Below are positions 1 through 8,885 of a stretch of 64,000 nucleotides of DNA, piece after piece. The notes beneath the pieces were generated by a model. It was given only the letters and a program-made list of their open reading frames with translations, was not told where the DNA came from and searched no databases. The stretch is from Paucibacter sp. KBW04 (GTDB lineage: Bacteria; Pseudomonadota; Gammaproteobacteria; Burkholderiales; Burkholderiaceae_C): NCBI RefSeq assembly GCF_003852425.1, contig NZ_QAJN01000002.1, positions 62,001-126,000 of the forward strand. The letters run 5' to 3'. The position numbers and the translations under genes were made by a program. Position 1 is the first letter of the stretch. Each line of letters starts with the position of its first letter.

Positions 1-1
1 T

Positions 2-58
2 GAAATGGGCATGGTGCCCGCCAAGGTTCGAGTCAAGGTTCAGCAACAGGGAATTTGA
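2..58 (+). CDS. 3' end of an unidentified CDS cut by the window edge
   Basis: A frame is open from base 2 to a TGA at 56-58, giving a basic, glutamine-rich tail that ends VQQQGI. Only 18 codons are visible, so the family cannot be recognised. The frame could also be open by chance. It would be a plus-strand gene converging on the tRNA-Thr terminator. Confidence 0.3.
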   Translation, partial: EMGMVPAKVRVKVQQQGI

Positions 59-64
59 GAGCCG

Positions 65-116
65 AAAAGCAAAACGGCCGCTGTGATTGCCTGTGAGGGC
101 TTTCACAACGACCGTT
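65..116 (-). terminator. Rho-independent terminator of tRNA-Thr
   Basis: Read on the minus strand, a 14-bp stem (arms at 103-116 and 73-86, fully paired if two G-U wobbles are allowed) is followed by a U-rich run interrupted by GC (65-74). It lies 10 bases beyond the tRNA CCA end. The plus-strand RNA would have two mismatches, so the hairpin belongs to the minus strand. Confidence 0.75.
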
Positions 117-125
117 GCTTGATTC

Positions 126-201
126 TGGTGCCGGCTATCGGATTCGAACTGATGACCTACCGCTTACAAGGCGGTTGCTCTACCAACTGAGCTAAGCCGG
201 C
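126..201 (-). tRNA. tRNA-Thr (anticodon TGT)
   Basis: The reverse complement starts GCCGGCTTAGCTCAGTTGG and ends GCCGGCACCA, a 7-bp acceptor stem with an encoded CCA. The D-loop GTTGGTAGAGC, the anticodon loop with TGT (threonine, ACA codons) and the T-loop GTTCGAATC are all in place. The total is 76 nt. It has its own terminator downstream and lies directly after the sspB stop region on the same strand. Confidence 0.97.
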
Positions 202-241
202 ACAAGCCAAAGATTATAGGGGCATTTTCCGCCCCTCAAAT

Positions 242-883
242 TCATTTGACGCGTTTTAGTGCGGGACGGCCGGCACCGGGGGCGGGGCCGTTAGGTTCGT
301 CGTCGCCATCGCCAGGCGTTTGCGCAGCCGCAGGTGCAGCGGTGGCGGCGCCCTGCTCGGGCTTGGCCACCTCCTCATCGCCCTTGCTGGCTGGAGTCGG
401 GGCCAGGCGCAGACCGGGCTTGGCCTGCGCAGGCGCCGAAGCGGGCGGCTGCGCCGCTTCGCTTGCAGGCGCCAGGCTGGCAGCGGTCACGCCGATGGCG
501 CTGCTGCCGCCTTGCGCGTTGGCAGCCGTGGTATCTGGCGGCGGGAAGGCCATGCCCTGCCCGTTCTCACGCGCATAGATGGCCACCACATGATCGACCG
601 GCACAATGATCTCGCGTGCCGTGCCGCCGAAGCGCGCCTTGAACTGGATGAACTCGTTGCCAAGGTCCAGGCTGCTGGTCGCTTCGAAGCCAACGTTGAG
701 AACAATCTCGTTATTGCTGACGTACTCCATCGGCACCTGCACAAACTTGTCCACATGCACCGCGATATAGGGCGTGAAGCCGTTGTCGGTACACCAGTCG
801 TGCAGGGCGCGAATCAGGTACGGCCGCGTCGAGCTGCTCGCTCCTCCGCCTGCCCCTGCGCCTTTGTCGCTGCTTTGATCCAT
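242..883 (-). CDS. sspB: SspB, ClpXP protease specificity-enhancing factor
   Basis: SspB is the adaptor that delivers ssrA-tagged and other substrates to the ClpXP protease. The N-terminal domain carries the family's RPYLIRALHDW opening and continues through VNVGFEATSSLDLGNEF-type segments to about residue 115. The rest is an Ala/Pro-rich disordered tail ending RPALKRVK, which fits the known flexible tether with a short C-terminal ClpX-binding motif. The protein is 213 aa. About 20 Gly/Ser-rich residues precede the usual start of homology, so a slightly later start is possible. It lies 10 bases after sspA, the usual operon. Confidence 0.93.
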   Translation of the reverse strand: MDQSSDKGAGAGGGASSSTRPYLIRALHDWCTDNGFTPYIAVHVDKFVQVPMEYVSNNEIVLNVGFEATSSLDLGNEFIQFKARFGGTAREIIVPVDHVVAIYARENGQGMAFPPPDTTAANAQGGSSAIGVTAASLAPASEAAQPPASAPAQAKPGLRLAPTPASKGDEEVAKPEQGAATAAPAAAQTPGDGDDEPNGPAPGAGRPALKRVK

Positions 884-893
884 GAGGCTGGCT

Positions 894-1511
894 TTACTTG
901 CGCATGACCTTTTCGGAGGGCGTCAGCGCTTCGATATAGGCCGGACGCGAGAAGATGCGCTCGGCGTACTTCAGCAGCGGCAGCGCGTTCTTGGACAGGT
1001 CGATGCCGTAGTAATCCAGACGCCACAGCAGCGGGGCGATCGCCACATCCAGCATCGAGAAGTCGTCACCCAACATGTACTTGTTCTTCAAGAAGATGGG
1101 GGCGAGCTGGGTCAGGCGGTCACGGATCTGAGCGCGCGCCTTTTCCAACTGCTTGTCAGCAGCCTTGACGGCTTGGCTGCGGCCTTCCAGCACATTGACG
1201 TGGGCGAACAGCTCCTTCTCGAAATTCAAGAGGAACAGACGCACACGAGCGCGTGCCACCGGGTCGCCGGGCATCAGCTGGGGATGCGGGAAGCGCTCGT
1301 CGATGTACTCATTGATGATGTGCGACTCATACAGAATCAGGTCGCGCTCAACGAGGATGGGCACCTCGTTGTAGGGGTTCATCAAGGCGATGTCTTCGGG
1401 CTTGGCGAACAGATCAACGTCGCGGATTTCGAAGTCCATGCCCTTTTCAAACAGCACGAAGCGGCAGCGATGCGAGTAAGGGCAGGTGGTTCCAGAATAA
1501 AGCACCATCAT
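894..1511 (-). CDS. sspA: SspA, stringent starvation protein A (GST-like)
   Basis: This is an RNA polymerase-associated protein with a glutathione S-transferase fold. The thioredoxin-like N-terminal half starts MMVLYSGTTCPYSHRCRF, and the helical C-terminal half contains DDFSMLDVAIAPLLWRLDYY. It is 205 aa, the normal family length. The first of two adjacent ATG codons (1509-1511) is chosen because a GGAG lies about 10 bases upstream; longer upstream extensions do not resemble the family. It is followed by sspB in the standard sspA-sspB pair, and the cytochrome bc1 genes sit upstream, a common betaproteobacterial arrangement. Confidence 0.95.
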   Translation of the reverse strand: MMVLYSGTTCPYSHRCRFVLFEKGMDFEIRDVDLFAKPEDIALMNPYNEVPILVERDLILYESHIINEYIDERFPHPQLMPGDPVARARVRLFLLNFEKELFAHVNVLEGRSQAVKAADKQLEKARAQIRDRLTQLAPIFLKNKYMLGDDFSMLDVAIAPLLWRLDYYGIDLSKNALPLLKYAERIFSRPAYIEALTPSEKVMRK

Positions 1512-1665
1512 GGCGGCAGGCTCCGAAGGGTCAGGTAGAAAAATTCGCGGTCCATCACAGAGGATCCGCACAAAAGGCAAACGCAGTGGGTCGCTACAAG
1601 AGCAATCCACTGCGCTTTGTGGCCCGTCACCTGGCGCAAAAAGCGCCAGCTCGAGCCTCCCAGCT

Positions 1666-2436
1666 TTACTTCACGTCTTTCCAGTACGCGGCATTCAAAC
1701 GCCAGGCAAACAAGGTCAGCACACCCAAGAACAGCAGCACGACCACACCCAGACGGAAGCGCTGCGCCTGAGCCGGCTCACCCATCCACTGCAGATAGGC
1801 CACCAGATCGCCGACCGCGCTGTCGTATTGATGAGCGTCCAGCTGGCCGGGCGTCAACTGCTCAAAGCCCTTGAACTCGTGCACGGTCTTGCTGTGGTCA
1901 TGTGGATCTTGCACTTCCTCAAACTTGGCTGCGCGCTGACCTTGCAATTCCCACAGCACATGCGGCATCGCAACGCTGGGGAAGGCGAGATTATTCCATC
2001 CCGTGGCCTTGCTGTCGTCGCGGTAGAAAGTCCGCATATAGGTGTAGAGGTAATCAGCCCCCGAACCCTTGGATCCATCGGCGCGCGAACGGGCGATCAC
2101 GGTCAGGTCGGGCGGGGTCGCGCCAAACCAGTCCTTGGCCTGCTTGGGGTCCATGGAAATCTTCATCTGGTCACCCACCTTGTCGGCGGCGAACATCAGA
2201 TTGCTCTTGATCTGCGCTTCAGTCAGACCCAGATCGCGCAAGCGGTTGTAGCGGTTATAGGCCGCCGAGTGGCAGTTCAGGCAGTAGTTGACGAACAGCT
2301 TGGCGCCGTTTTGCAGCGCCGCCACATCCTGCATCTTTTCCTTGGGGAACTTGTCCCACTGGATGCCACCGCCGGCAGCAAAGGCGCCGGAGACCAGGCC
2401 AAAGCAGGTCAGCAGCGTAGCGATGAGTTTCTTCAT
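1666..2436 (-). CDS. petC: Cytochrome c1, ubiquinol-cytochrome c reductase
   Basis: This is the heme c subunit of the bc1 complex (complex III), passing electrons from the Rieske protein to cytochrome c in the periplasm. The 256-aa product has a signal peptide (residues 1-20, ending GAFA), the heme-attachment motif CLNCH at 52-56, a later AMPHVL segment that should supply the axial methionine, and one C-terminal membrane anchor (RLGVVVLLFLGVLTLFAW). The ATG at 2434-2436 has a GGAG upstream and gives a proper signal peptide, unlike the longer open frame. It starts 20 bases after petB, completing petA-petB-petC. Confidence 0.96.
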   Translation of the reverse strand: MKKLIATLLTCFGLVSGAFAAGGGIQWDKFPKEKMQDVAALQNGAKLFVNYCLNCHSAAYNRYNRLRDLGLTEAQIKSNLMFAADKVGDQMKISMDPKQAKDWFGATPPDLTVIARSRADGSKGSGADYLYTYMRTFYRDDSKATGWNNLAFPSVAMPHVLWELQGQRAAKFEEVQDPHDHSKTVHEFKGFEQLTPGQLDAHQYDSAVGDLVAYLQWMGEPAQAQRFRLGVVVLLFLGVLTLFAWRLNAAYWKDVK

Positions 2437-2456
2437 TCTTTGGACTCCGTTGCTTT

Positions 2457-3866
2457 TCAGTGGGCGTGGAAGGTCACACGATCGGGCACTTGCTTGAACT
2501 GCCCCAACTTGCTCCACCAGGGCATCAAGAGGAAGAAGCCAAAGTAGAAGATCGTGCCGATTTGCGACACCAGGGTGCCCAGATCGGTCGGAGGCTGAAT
2601 GCCCAGATAGCCCAGCACCAGGAAGAACACCACGAACACGGCATAGACATAGCTATGCCAGCCCGGACGGTAACGGATGGACTTGACCGGGCTGTGATCC
2701 AGCCAAGGCAGGAAGAACAAGATCACGACCGCGCCGCCCATCACCACCACGCCCCAGAACTTGGCGTCGAAGATCTTCAGCAAGAAGCAGGCTGCCGCAG
2801 CAATCACCAGCACGGCCAGCTTGGCCTTGGCGTTGAAGCTGCCCTTGAGCACCGCCAGCAGCGCCGACAGGCCGATGATGCCCACCAGCACATTGACCAT
2901 GGTGTCGGTCGTAGCGCGCAGCATCGAATAGAAAGGCGTGAAGTACCAGACCGGGGCGATGTGAGCCGGCGTCTTCAGCGGATCGGCGGGGATGAAGTTG
3001 TTGTACTCCAGGAAGTAGCCACCCAACTCCGGCGCGAAGAAGATGATGCCGGTGAACACCATCAGGAACAGGCAGACGCCGTAGATGTCATGCACCGAGT
3101 AGTAGGGATGGAAAGGCACGCCGTCCAGCGGGTGACCATTCGCATCCTTGGGCGCCTTGGGGCCCTTGATCTCGACGCCATCGGGGTTGTTGGAGCCCAC
3201 TTCATGCAGCGCGATGATGTGCGCCACCACCAGGCCCAGCAGCACCAGCGGCACAGCGATGACGTGGAAGCTGAAGAAGCGATTCAGGGTGGCGTCGCCG
3301 ACGACGAAGTCACCGCGAATCAGCAGGGCCAGGTCGTTGCCCACAAAGGGAACGGCGGCAAACAGATTCACGATCACCTGGGCACCCCAGTAAGACATCT
3401 GGCCCCAGGGCAGCAGATAGCCCATGAAGGCCTCGGCCATCAGGCACAGGAAGATGCCGCAACCGAAGATCCAGACCAGTTCACGCGGCTTGCGATAAGA
3501 ACCGTAGAGCAGGCCACGGAACATATGCAGATACACGACGACGAAGAAGGCCGAAGCGCCCGTCGAGTGCATATAGCGGATCAACCAGCCCCAGGGCACA
3601 TCGCGCATGATGTACTCAACCGAGGCGAAGGCCAGGGCCGCATCCGGCTTGTAGTGCATCACCAGGAAAATACCGGTGACGATCTGGATCACCAGCACCA
3701 GCAGTGCCAGCGAGCCGAAGATGTACCACCAGTTGAAGTTCTTCGGAGCGTAGTACTCCGACATATGCTCTTTGAAGAGCTTGCTCGCCGGGAAGCGGTT
3801 GTCTACCCAAGTCATGAGCTGTTCGCCCATGGGTGCGCCAGCGGGAGCTTCTTTGAATTCAGCCAT
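2457..3866 (-). CDS. petB: Cytochrome b, ubiquinol-cytochrome c reductase
   Basis: This is the integral membrane subunit of complex III and carries two b hemes and the quinol sites. The 469-aa sequence is dominated by hydrophobic helices. Histidine pairs for heme ligation are visible in the second and fourth helices (MHSTGASAFFVVVYLHMFRG and FFSFHVIAVPLVLLGLVVAH). It is longer than mitochondrial cytochrome b, with about eight spans plus a proteobacterial C-terminal extension. The start MAEFKEAP is preceded by GAGGTC-like sequence. It is the middle gene of petA-petB-petC. Confidence 0.97.
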   Translation of the reverse strand: MAEFKEAPAGAPMGEQLMTWVDNRFPASKLFKEHMSEYYAPKNFNWWYIFGSLALLVLVIQIVTGIFLVMHYKPDAALAFASVEYIMRDVPWGWLIRYMHSTGASAFFVVVYLHMFRGLLYGSYRKPRELVWIFGCGIFLCLMAEAFMGYLLPWGQMSYWGAQVIVNLFAAVPFVGNDLALLIRGDFVVGDATLNRFFSFHVIAVPLVLLGLVVAHIIALHEVGSNNPDGVEIKGPKAPKDANGHPLDGVPFHPYYSVHDIYGVCLFLMVFTGIIFFAPELGGYFLEYNNFIPADPLKTPAHIAPVWYFTPFYSMLRATTDTMVNVLVGIIGLSALLAVLKGSFNAKAKLAVLVIAAAACFLLKIFDAKFWGVVVMGGAVVILFFLPWLDHSPVKSIRYRPGWHSYVYAVFVVFFLVLGYLGIQPPTDLGTLVSQIGTIFYFGFFLLMPWWSKLGQFKQVPDRVTFHAH

Positions 3867-3927
3867 TTTGACCTCTGTCCTTTAACCTGTTTTGGCTTGC
3901 CTTGGCCAGTCTTGGCCTGCCTGGGTT

Positions 3928-4524
3928 TTAAGCCGCCTTGTCTTCGCCAATCAGCAGCTTGGCGTCGGACAGGTACATATGGGGAGGCACTTCGAGGTTA
4001 TCCGGCGCGGGCTTGTTCTTGAACACGCGGCCTGCCAGATCGAAAGTCGAGCCATGGCAAGGGCAGAGGAAGCCACCATGCCAGTCATCCGGCAGCGAGG
4101 GCTGAGGGCCCATCTGGAATTTGTCGCTGGGCGAGCAACCCAGATGCGAGCAGATTCCCACGACCACCAGGAATTCGGGCTTGATCGAGCGCGCAGCGTT
4201 CTTGGCATAGGCCGGCGTCGGGTAGGCCGTGCGCGCCGAATTCGGATCTGCCAGCTCGTTGTCGAATTTAGACAGCGCTGCCAGCTGCTCGGGCGTGCGT
4301 CGCACGATCCAAACCGGCTTGCCACGCCATTCCACGGTCAATTTTTCACCCGGCTTGATGCCGCTGATGTCCACTTCCACCGGTGCCCCGGCGGCCTTGG
4401 CGCGCTCAGAAGGCGTGAAAGTACTGACGAAAGGCACGGCGGTGGCTACACCGCCAACGGCGCCTGCGCAACTTGTGGCGATGAGCCAGGTACGCTTGCC
4501 GTGGTCCACTTGCTGGTCACTCAT
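3928..4524 (-). CDS. petA: Rieske iron-sulfur protein of the bc1 complex
   Basis: This is the [2Fe-2S] subunit that takes electrons from quinol. The 198-aa protein has an N-terminal Tat-type or anchor segment (KRTWLIATSCAGAVGGVAT) and the two cluster-binding boxes CSHLGC and CPCHGS near the C-terminus. The ATG at 4522-4524 is preferred over an in-frame TTG four codons upstream, because GAGG sits 6 bases before it. It is the first gene of the pet operon, so the promoter should lie in 4525-4751, shared divergently with mscL. Tat export is plausible because tatABC lies in the same window. Confidence 0.96.
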   Translation of the reverse strand: MSDQQVDHGKRTWLIATSCAGAVGGVATAVPFVSTFTPSERAKAAGAPVEVDISGIKPGEKLTVEWRGKPVWIVRRTPEQLAALSKFDNELADPNSARTAYPTPAYAKNAARSIKPEFLVVVGICSHLGCSPSDKFQMGPQPSLPDDWHGGFLCPCHGSTFDLAGRVFKNKPAPDNLEVPPHMYLSDAKLLIGEDKAA

Positions 4525-4751
4525 GAGGATCCTCAAACGAGACTTCTGATCGGGGGCAACCCGGGATTCTAACGGACTGTAGGACCCCCTAGCCTATCAG
4601 GCTGAGGCCCACTGGTATCCACACCACAATATCAGTGTTTTACCGCTGGCGAAGCTGTCAATCCGCCCTCCATCATGCACCGAGGCATGAAACACAGTCT
4701 TGCTTTTCAACAACAAATACGGGCTTAGCCCTCTCTATTTTGGAGTTTTCC

Positions 4752-5189
4752 ATGGGTTTCTTTTCCGAGTTCAAAGAGTTTGCCGTCAAAGGCAATGTGG
4801 TCGATCTGGCCGTCGGCGTCATCATTGGCGGAGCTTTTGGCAAGATCGTGGACTCGATCGTCAAGGACCTCATCATGCCCATCGTTGGCAAGATTTTTGG
4901 TGGCCTAGATTTCTCAAATTACTTCATCCTGCTGGCCAACCCGCCGGTGGACTTCAAGGGCCCAATGACTTACGAAGCCCTCAGCAAGGCCGGTGTACCC
5001 CTGTTTGCCTATGGCGCCTTCCTGACCGTGCTGGTCAACTTCCTCATCCTGGCCTTCATCATTTTTCTGATGATCAGGCAGATCAATCGCCTCAAGCGCG
5101 CCGAGGCACCGGCCGCTCCCGCCGAAGCGCCCGCCACGCCGGAAGACATCCAGCTGCTGCGCGAAATCCGCGACTCGCTCAAGCGCTAA
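4752..5189 (+). CDS. mscL: Large-conductance mechanosensitive channel
   Basis: MscL opens under membrane tension to release solutes during osmotic downshock. The 145-aa protein begins [20 protein letters not shown], the amphipathic N-terminal helix and first half of TM1. It has a second transmembrane helix ([19 protein letters not shown]) and ends with a helical bundle ([14 protein letters not shown]). Length and motifs are typical. The ATG at 4752 has a GGAG 7 bases upstream; about 40 further in-frame codons upstream are not MscL-like. It is monocistronic and divergent from petA. Confidence 0.97.
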   Translation: MGFFSEFKEFAVKGNVVDLAVGVIIGGAFGKIVDSIVKDLIMPIVGKIFGGLDFSNYFILLANPPVDFKGPMTYEALSKAGVPLFAYGAFLTVLVNFLILAFIIFLMIRQINRLKRAEAPAAPAEAPATPEDIQLLREIRDSLKR

Positions 5190-5198
5190 GCCCTCAGA

Positions 5199-5235
5199 CG
5201 GCCCGTGCAAGACACCCACGGTTTTGCACGAGCCG
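5199..5235 (+). terminator. Possible weak terminator hairpin after mscL
   Basis: A 12-bp stem with one mismatch (arms 5199-5210 and 5224-5235, CGGCCCGTGCAA against TTGCACGAGCCG) sits 10 bases after the mscL stop. No U-run follows, so it may only protect the mRNA end or act with Rho. The rest of 5236-5415 shows no gene. Confidence 0.4.
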
Positions 5236-5415
5236 ACTCAGGCAAGGCCTACACGCTCAAGGCCTGTAAGCAAAGGTTTCAGTGACCGCAGGTGTTAGCT
5301 AGTTGACACGAAGGCGGCCCACAAAACACCCGGCAGCCCTTGCCGGCATGAATTCGGCGCGATACTTCGGGCAAACACTGTAGCGAGAACACTACAGCCC
5401 AGGTCCTCCGCGCTC

Positions 5416-7863
5416 ATGAATCCCTCCGAATCCCGTCTCAACCCTCATTTGGAGGCTGCCCTCCAACGCATTCGCACGGCCGTCGAACAGGCGGCCGAGC
5501 GCTGCGCCGAGGGCTTGGGCCTGTCGGCCCTGTCGGCCGGCATGATCAAGCGCCGCGACGCCTTGCTCGCCGCCCAGTTCCAGTTCCGCAAGCAGCAAGG
5601 CCTTTTTGCCCAAGCCTTCGGTCAAAGCCTGCGCAAGCAGATCAGCGAAACCCGGCAGGAAAGCCTGGCCGCTGCCAGCCCCCGCAAGGAATGGGCCGAA
5701 CTCTCCCTGATGGACGACGAGCAGGTGGACGCCCTGGTGGCCGCCGACCGCATTGGCCTGGCGATTGGCCACCAAAGCGAGTGGGAACTGCGCGAGGTGG
5801 AGTCTTACGTCGCCAGCCTGCAACTGGGTGAACGCCACCCGCTGCGCCCCGAGGCCATAGGCCAGGCGCTGCTGAGCGCGGTACACGCCGTCAGCGAAGA
5901 GGCCGAGACCCGACAAATCCTGGTCGATGAGCTGACCCGGGCCATGGCCCAGGAAATGCGCGCCTGCTACGCCGATATCGCCGCACTTTTCCGCAGCCGG
6001 GGCCTGCGGCCTCAAGATTTGCGGGTGCGCGGGGTGGAGTCGGCTGGCGGCGCTGGGCAATCCACCCGTTCTCCTTCGCTTCACTCCATCAGCGGCCAAG
6101 CGCTGGACTTTCGACGCTCCGAAGCCGGGCAGTTGCCGGGAGCTGGCCCTGGCGGCGGTGGATCGGGCTGGGGCCCCTCCGGCGGCGGCATGGGCAACTA
6201 CCCCAGCACGGGCATGGCTGCCAGCGGCGGGAGTGGCGCTGGCGGCAGCGTAGCCTCCGGCGGCGGGCTGGGCCAGATCGACCCTCAGTTGATGGACCTG
6301 CTGCGCCGCTTGGCCCAGGCCAGCCAAGCTCAGCCCAGCATTCCCGGCGCCTTGTCGACCGGCTCAGGCGGCGGCAGCGCCGGCTTGGATCCGACCCATT
6401 GGCCTAGCGAGGCCAGCACCCTGGCCGGCGGCCTGCCCGCCAATCTGATCCAGCTGCACCGCGAAGAACTGCGCCAGGCAGCCACCGGCCGCCTGGACCA
6501 TATGGTCATCGACGTGGTCAGCAGTTTGTTCGACCAGGTGCTGTCCGACCCCAAGGTGCCGCCGCAGATGGCGCGCCTGCTGGCCCGCCTGCAACTGCCT
6601 GTCTTGCGCGCCGCCCTGGGCGACCCCAGCTTCTTCTCCACCCGCCGCCATCCGGTGCGACTCTTCGTCAACCGCATGGCCTCGCTGGCCTGCGCGTTTG
6701 AAGATTTCAGCGAAGACCCAGGCCGCGCCTTTCTGAGTCGCGTGCGCGAGTTGGTCGAGGAGCTGGTGGCCGGTGACTTCGAGCATATGGCGGTCTACAC
6801 CGCCAAGCTGGACGCGCTTGAGCATTTCATAGCCGAGCAGATCAGCACTGGCCTGCAATCGCAAGGCGAGCTGACCAAGCTACTGGCCCGCAAGGAAATT
6901 GATCTGCGCCTGCAGCAGCGCTATGCCAAGCACTTGGCGGCCGCCTTGCAAGCGGTCAGCATGCCGGACTTTCTGCGCGACTTCTTGGCCCAAGTCTGGA
7001 GCCAGGCCATCATGCGCGCCAGCCGCGACCTGGGCGGCGCGCCGGAGCGCATCCAGCGCTTCCGCCTGCTGGGCCGGGATTTGGTGATGAGTGTGCAGCC
7101 CAAGGGCCGCACCGCCCAGCGCCAGGTCTTTCTGGGCCAACTGCCCAGCCTGATGGCCACCTTGGGCGAAGGCTTGGACCTGATCGCCTGGCCAGAGGCC
7201 GCGCGCAAAAAGTTTTACGGCGACTTGCTGCCCGCCCATGCCGAGTCCTTGAAAGGCCAGGCGCCCAGCCCGCTGGAAGCCAATTTGCTGAGTCGGCAGC
7301 TGGACACGATTTTTGCCGTCGCCACGCCCGACGAGCAAAGCCTGGCTCAGGACCCATCCAGCGACGAGGCCACGACCCAGCCGGCCGCGCTGGGCGAGCT
7401 GGATCTGGACCTCAATCTGGGCCTCAGTCATGCCGAGGCCAGCCAGGTCGGTCTGATTCAAGAAACCAGCGTGGACTGGCAGGGTGCGCTGGACATCGAC
7501 CTCAGCGCCGAAGCGCCGCTGCAGGCGCTAGACATCAGCATCAACGGCCTGCCGGCCGCCAGCGAAGCGCCCGAACCCAGCAGCGGAGAGCTGCTGATCG
7601 AGCATCTGCACGTGGGCTTTTCCTACCAGATGCGCACCGGCGAGCAGTGGCAAAAGGTGCGCCTGGCCCATGTCAGCGCGGGCCGCAGCTTTTTCATCTT
7701 CACCCACGGTGCCAAGCACCAGCAGACGGTCACCATGACGGCCCGCATGCTCAGGCGCTTGTGCGAGTCCAAGCGTCTGCGCGCCTTCGAGAACGCCTAT
7801 TTGCTGGAGCGCGCCATGGCCCGCACCCGCAAGCAGTTGGCAGCCATCGGCAGCAAGCCCTAA
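5416..7863 (+). CDS. DUF1631 family protein
   Basis: This 815-aa protein of unknown function matches the DUF1631 family, which is common in beta- and gammaproteobacteria and sometimes mislabelled thymidine phosphorylase. The N-terminal part (MNPSESRLNPHLEAALQRIR) and the long alpha-helical core (for example FLRDFLAQVWSQAIMRASRDLGG) fit. Residues of about 230-290 form a Gly/Ser-rich low-complexity linker. The C-terminal part, after an acidic stretch, looks like a PilZ-like beta-rich domain (SYQMRTGEQWQKVRLAHVS); that assignment is inference. It ends 4 bases inside the convergent pdxA-family gene. No signal peptide or membrane span is visible. Confidence 0.85.
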   Translation: MNPSESRLNPHLEAALQRIRTAVEQAAERCAEGLGLSALSAGMIKRRDALLAAQFQFRKQQGLFAQAFGQSLRKQISETRQESLAAASPRKEWAELSLMDDEQVDALVAADRIGLAIGHQSEWELREVESYVASLQLGERHPLRPEAIGQALLSAVHAVSEEAETRQILVDELTRAMAQEMRACYADIAALFRSRGLRPQDLRVRGVESAGGAGQSTRSPSLHSISGQALDFRRSEAGQLPGAGPGGGGSGWGPSGGGMGNYPSTGMAASGGSGAGGSVASGGGLGQIDPQLMDLLRRLAQASQAQPSIPGALSTGSGGGSAGLDPTHWPSEASTLAGGLPANLIQLHREELRQAATGRLDHMVIDVVSSLFDQVLSDPKVPPQMARLLARLQLPVLRAALGDPSFFSTRRHPVRLFVNRMASLACAFEDFSEDPGRAFLSRVRELVEELVAGDFEHMAVYTAKLDALEHFIAEQISTGLQSQGELTKLLARKEIDLRLQQRYAKHLAAALQAVSMPDFLRDFLAQVWSQAIMRASRDLGGAPERIQRFRLLGRDLVMSVQPKGRTAQRQVFLGQLPSLMATLGEGLDLIAWPEAARKKFYGDLLPAHAESLKGQAPSPLEANLLSRQLDTIFAVATPDEQSLAQDPSSDEATTQPAALGELDLDLNLGLSHAEASQVGLIQETSVDWQGALDIDLSAEAPLQALDISINGLPAASEAPEPSSGELLIEHLHVGFSYQMRTGEQWQKVRLAHVSAGRSFFIFTHGAKHQQTVTMTARMLRRLCESKRLRAFENAYLLERAMARTRKQLAAIGSKP

Positions 7864-8885
7864 GCGCTCAGTCGGCGCGCGATGCGAATGGCCGCCAGCA
7901 AACTGGCCGCATCGGCCAGGCCTTGGCCAGCAATGTCGAAGGCCGTGCCGTGATCGGGGCTGGTGCGCACAAAAGGCAGACCCAGGGTCACATTGACGCC
8001 CTGCTCCACCCCCAGATACTTGACCGGAATCAGGCCATGGTCATGGGTCATGGCCACCACCAGATCGAACTCGCCGGGGTGCTCGGCCGTGTCGCGGGCG
8101 CGCATAAAGACCGTGTCCGGCGCATAGGGGCCGCTGGCATCCAGGGCCAGGCTGCGCGCGCGGGCGATGGCCGGGGCAATGTGATCGATCTCCTCGCGCC
8201 CGAACAAGCCGCCCTCGCCCGCATGCGGATTCAGGCCGGCGACCGCGATGCGCGGCTGCTTGAAGCCAAAACGCAGCAAGGCCGCATGGCTGATGCGAAT
8301 CGTCTCCAGCACCGAGGCCTCGCTGATGCGCTCAATCGCCTCGCGCAGGGCGCAGTGAATGGTCACCAGCACCGTGCGCAATTCCTCATTGGCCAGCATC
8401 ATGCGCACCGGCGGCATCTGCCCGTCAATTGCAGCTAGGGCCTGCAGCATCTCGGTATGGCCGGGGTAGTCCACGCCGGCGGCATGCAAGGCTTCCTTGT
8501 GGATGGGCGCGGTGACGATGGCGCTGCCCTGCCCTGCTTGCAGCGCCTGCACCGCAGCGCGTATGCACTGGGCCGCAGCCGCACCTGCCTTGGCCTCAAT
8601 GCGGCCCTGCGGCAAATCGATCAATCCCGCCTCCAGGCCCGGCGGCTGCCAAACCGGCAAGGTGCCCGGCGGCACCGGCTCGTCCACCGAATCCAGCTGC
8701 AAGACCGGCAGGCTGGCGCCGACTTGGCGCAGAGCCCGGCGCAGCACCGCCACATCACCCACGACCCGGCAGTCGGCCGCCTGGCCTTGGGCAAAGGCCC
8801 GCGCAATGATCTCCGGGCCTATGCCGCAAACATCGCCTTGGGTGATCAGCAAGGGGGAAGGCTTGGCGCTCGTGCTAGTGCTCAT
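7860..8885 (-). CDS. pdxA: 4-hydroxythreonine-4-phosphate dehydrogenase family protein (PdxA)
   Basis: The family oxidises 4-phosphohydroxy-L-threonine in pyridoxal phosphate synthesis; close paralogues (PdxA2) act on erythronate-type phosphates. Metal-binding histidines appear in PGHTEM, in GLNPHAGEGG and in SPDHGTAFD near the C-terminus. The usual GDPxGIGPE opening reads GDVCGIGPE, with proline replaced by valine. Length is 341 aa, as expected. The ATG at 8883-8885 overlaps the NIF3-family stop as ATGA, implying translational coupling; about 77 upstream in-frame codons belong to another gene's shadow. ksgA, a frequent pdxA neighbour, is absent, so true PdxA versus PdxA2 is undecided. Confidence 0.85.
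   Translation of the reverse strand: MSTSTSAKPSPLLITQGDVCGIGPEIIARAFAQGQAADCRVVGDVAVLRRALRQVGASLPVLQLDSVDEPVPPGTLPVWQPPGLEAGLIDLPQGRIEAKAGAAAAQCIRAAVQALQAGQGSAIVTAPIHKEALHAAGVDYPGHTEMLQALAAIDGQMPPVRMMLANEELRTVLVTIHCALREAIERISEASVLETIRISHAALLRFGFKQPRIAVAGLNPHAGEGGLFGREEIDHIAPAIARARSLALDASGPYAPDTVFMRARDTAEHPGEFDLVVAMTHDHGLIPVKYLGVEQGVNVTLGLPFVRTSPDHGTAFDIAGQGLADAASLLAAIRIARRLSA

Noticed and set aside
2460-4022. Long plus-strand open frame (over 500 codons) opposite petB
   Set aside because: It is a mirror of strong codon bias in high-GC DNA; the protein is His/Gln-rich with no recognisable domain, while petB and petA on the other strand are unmistakable.
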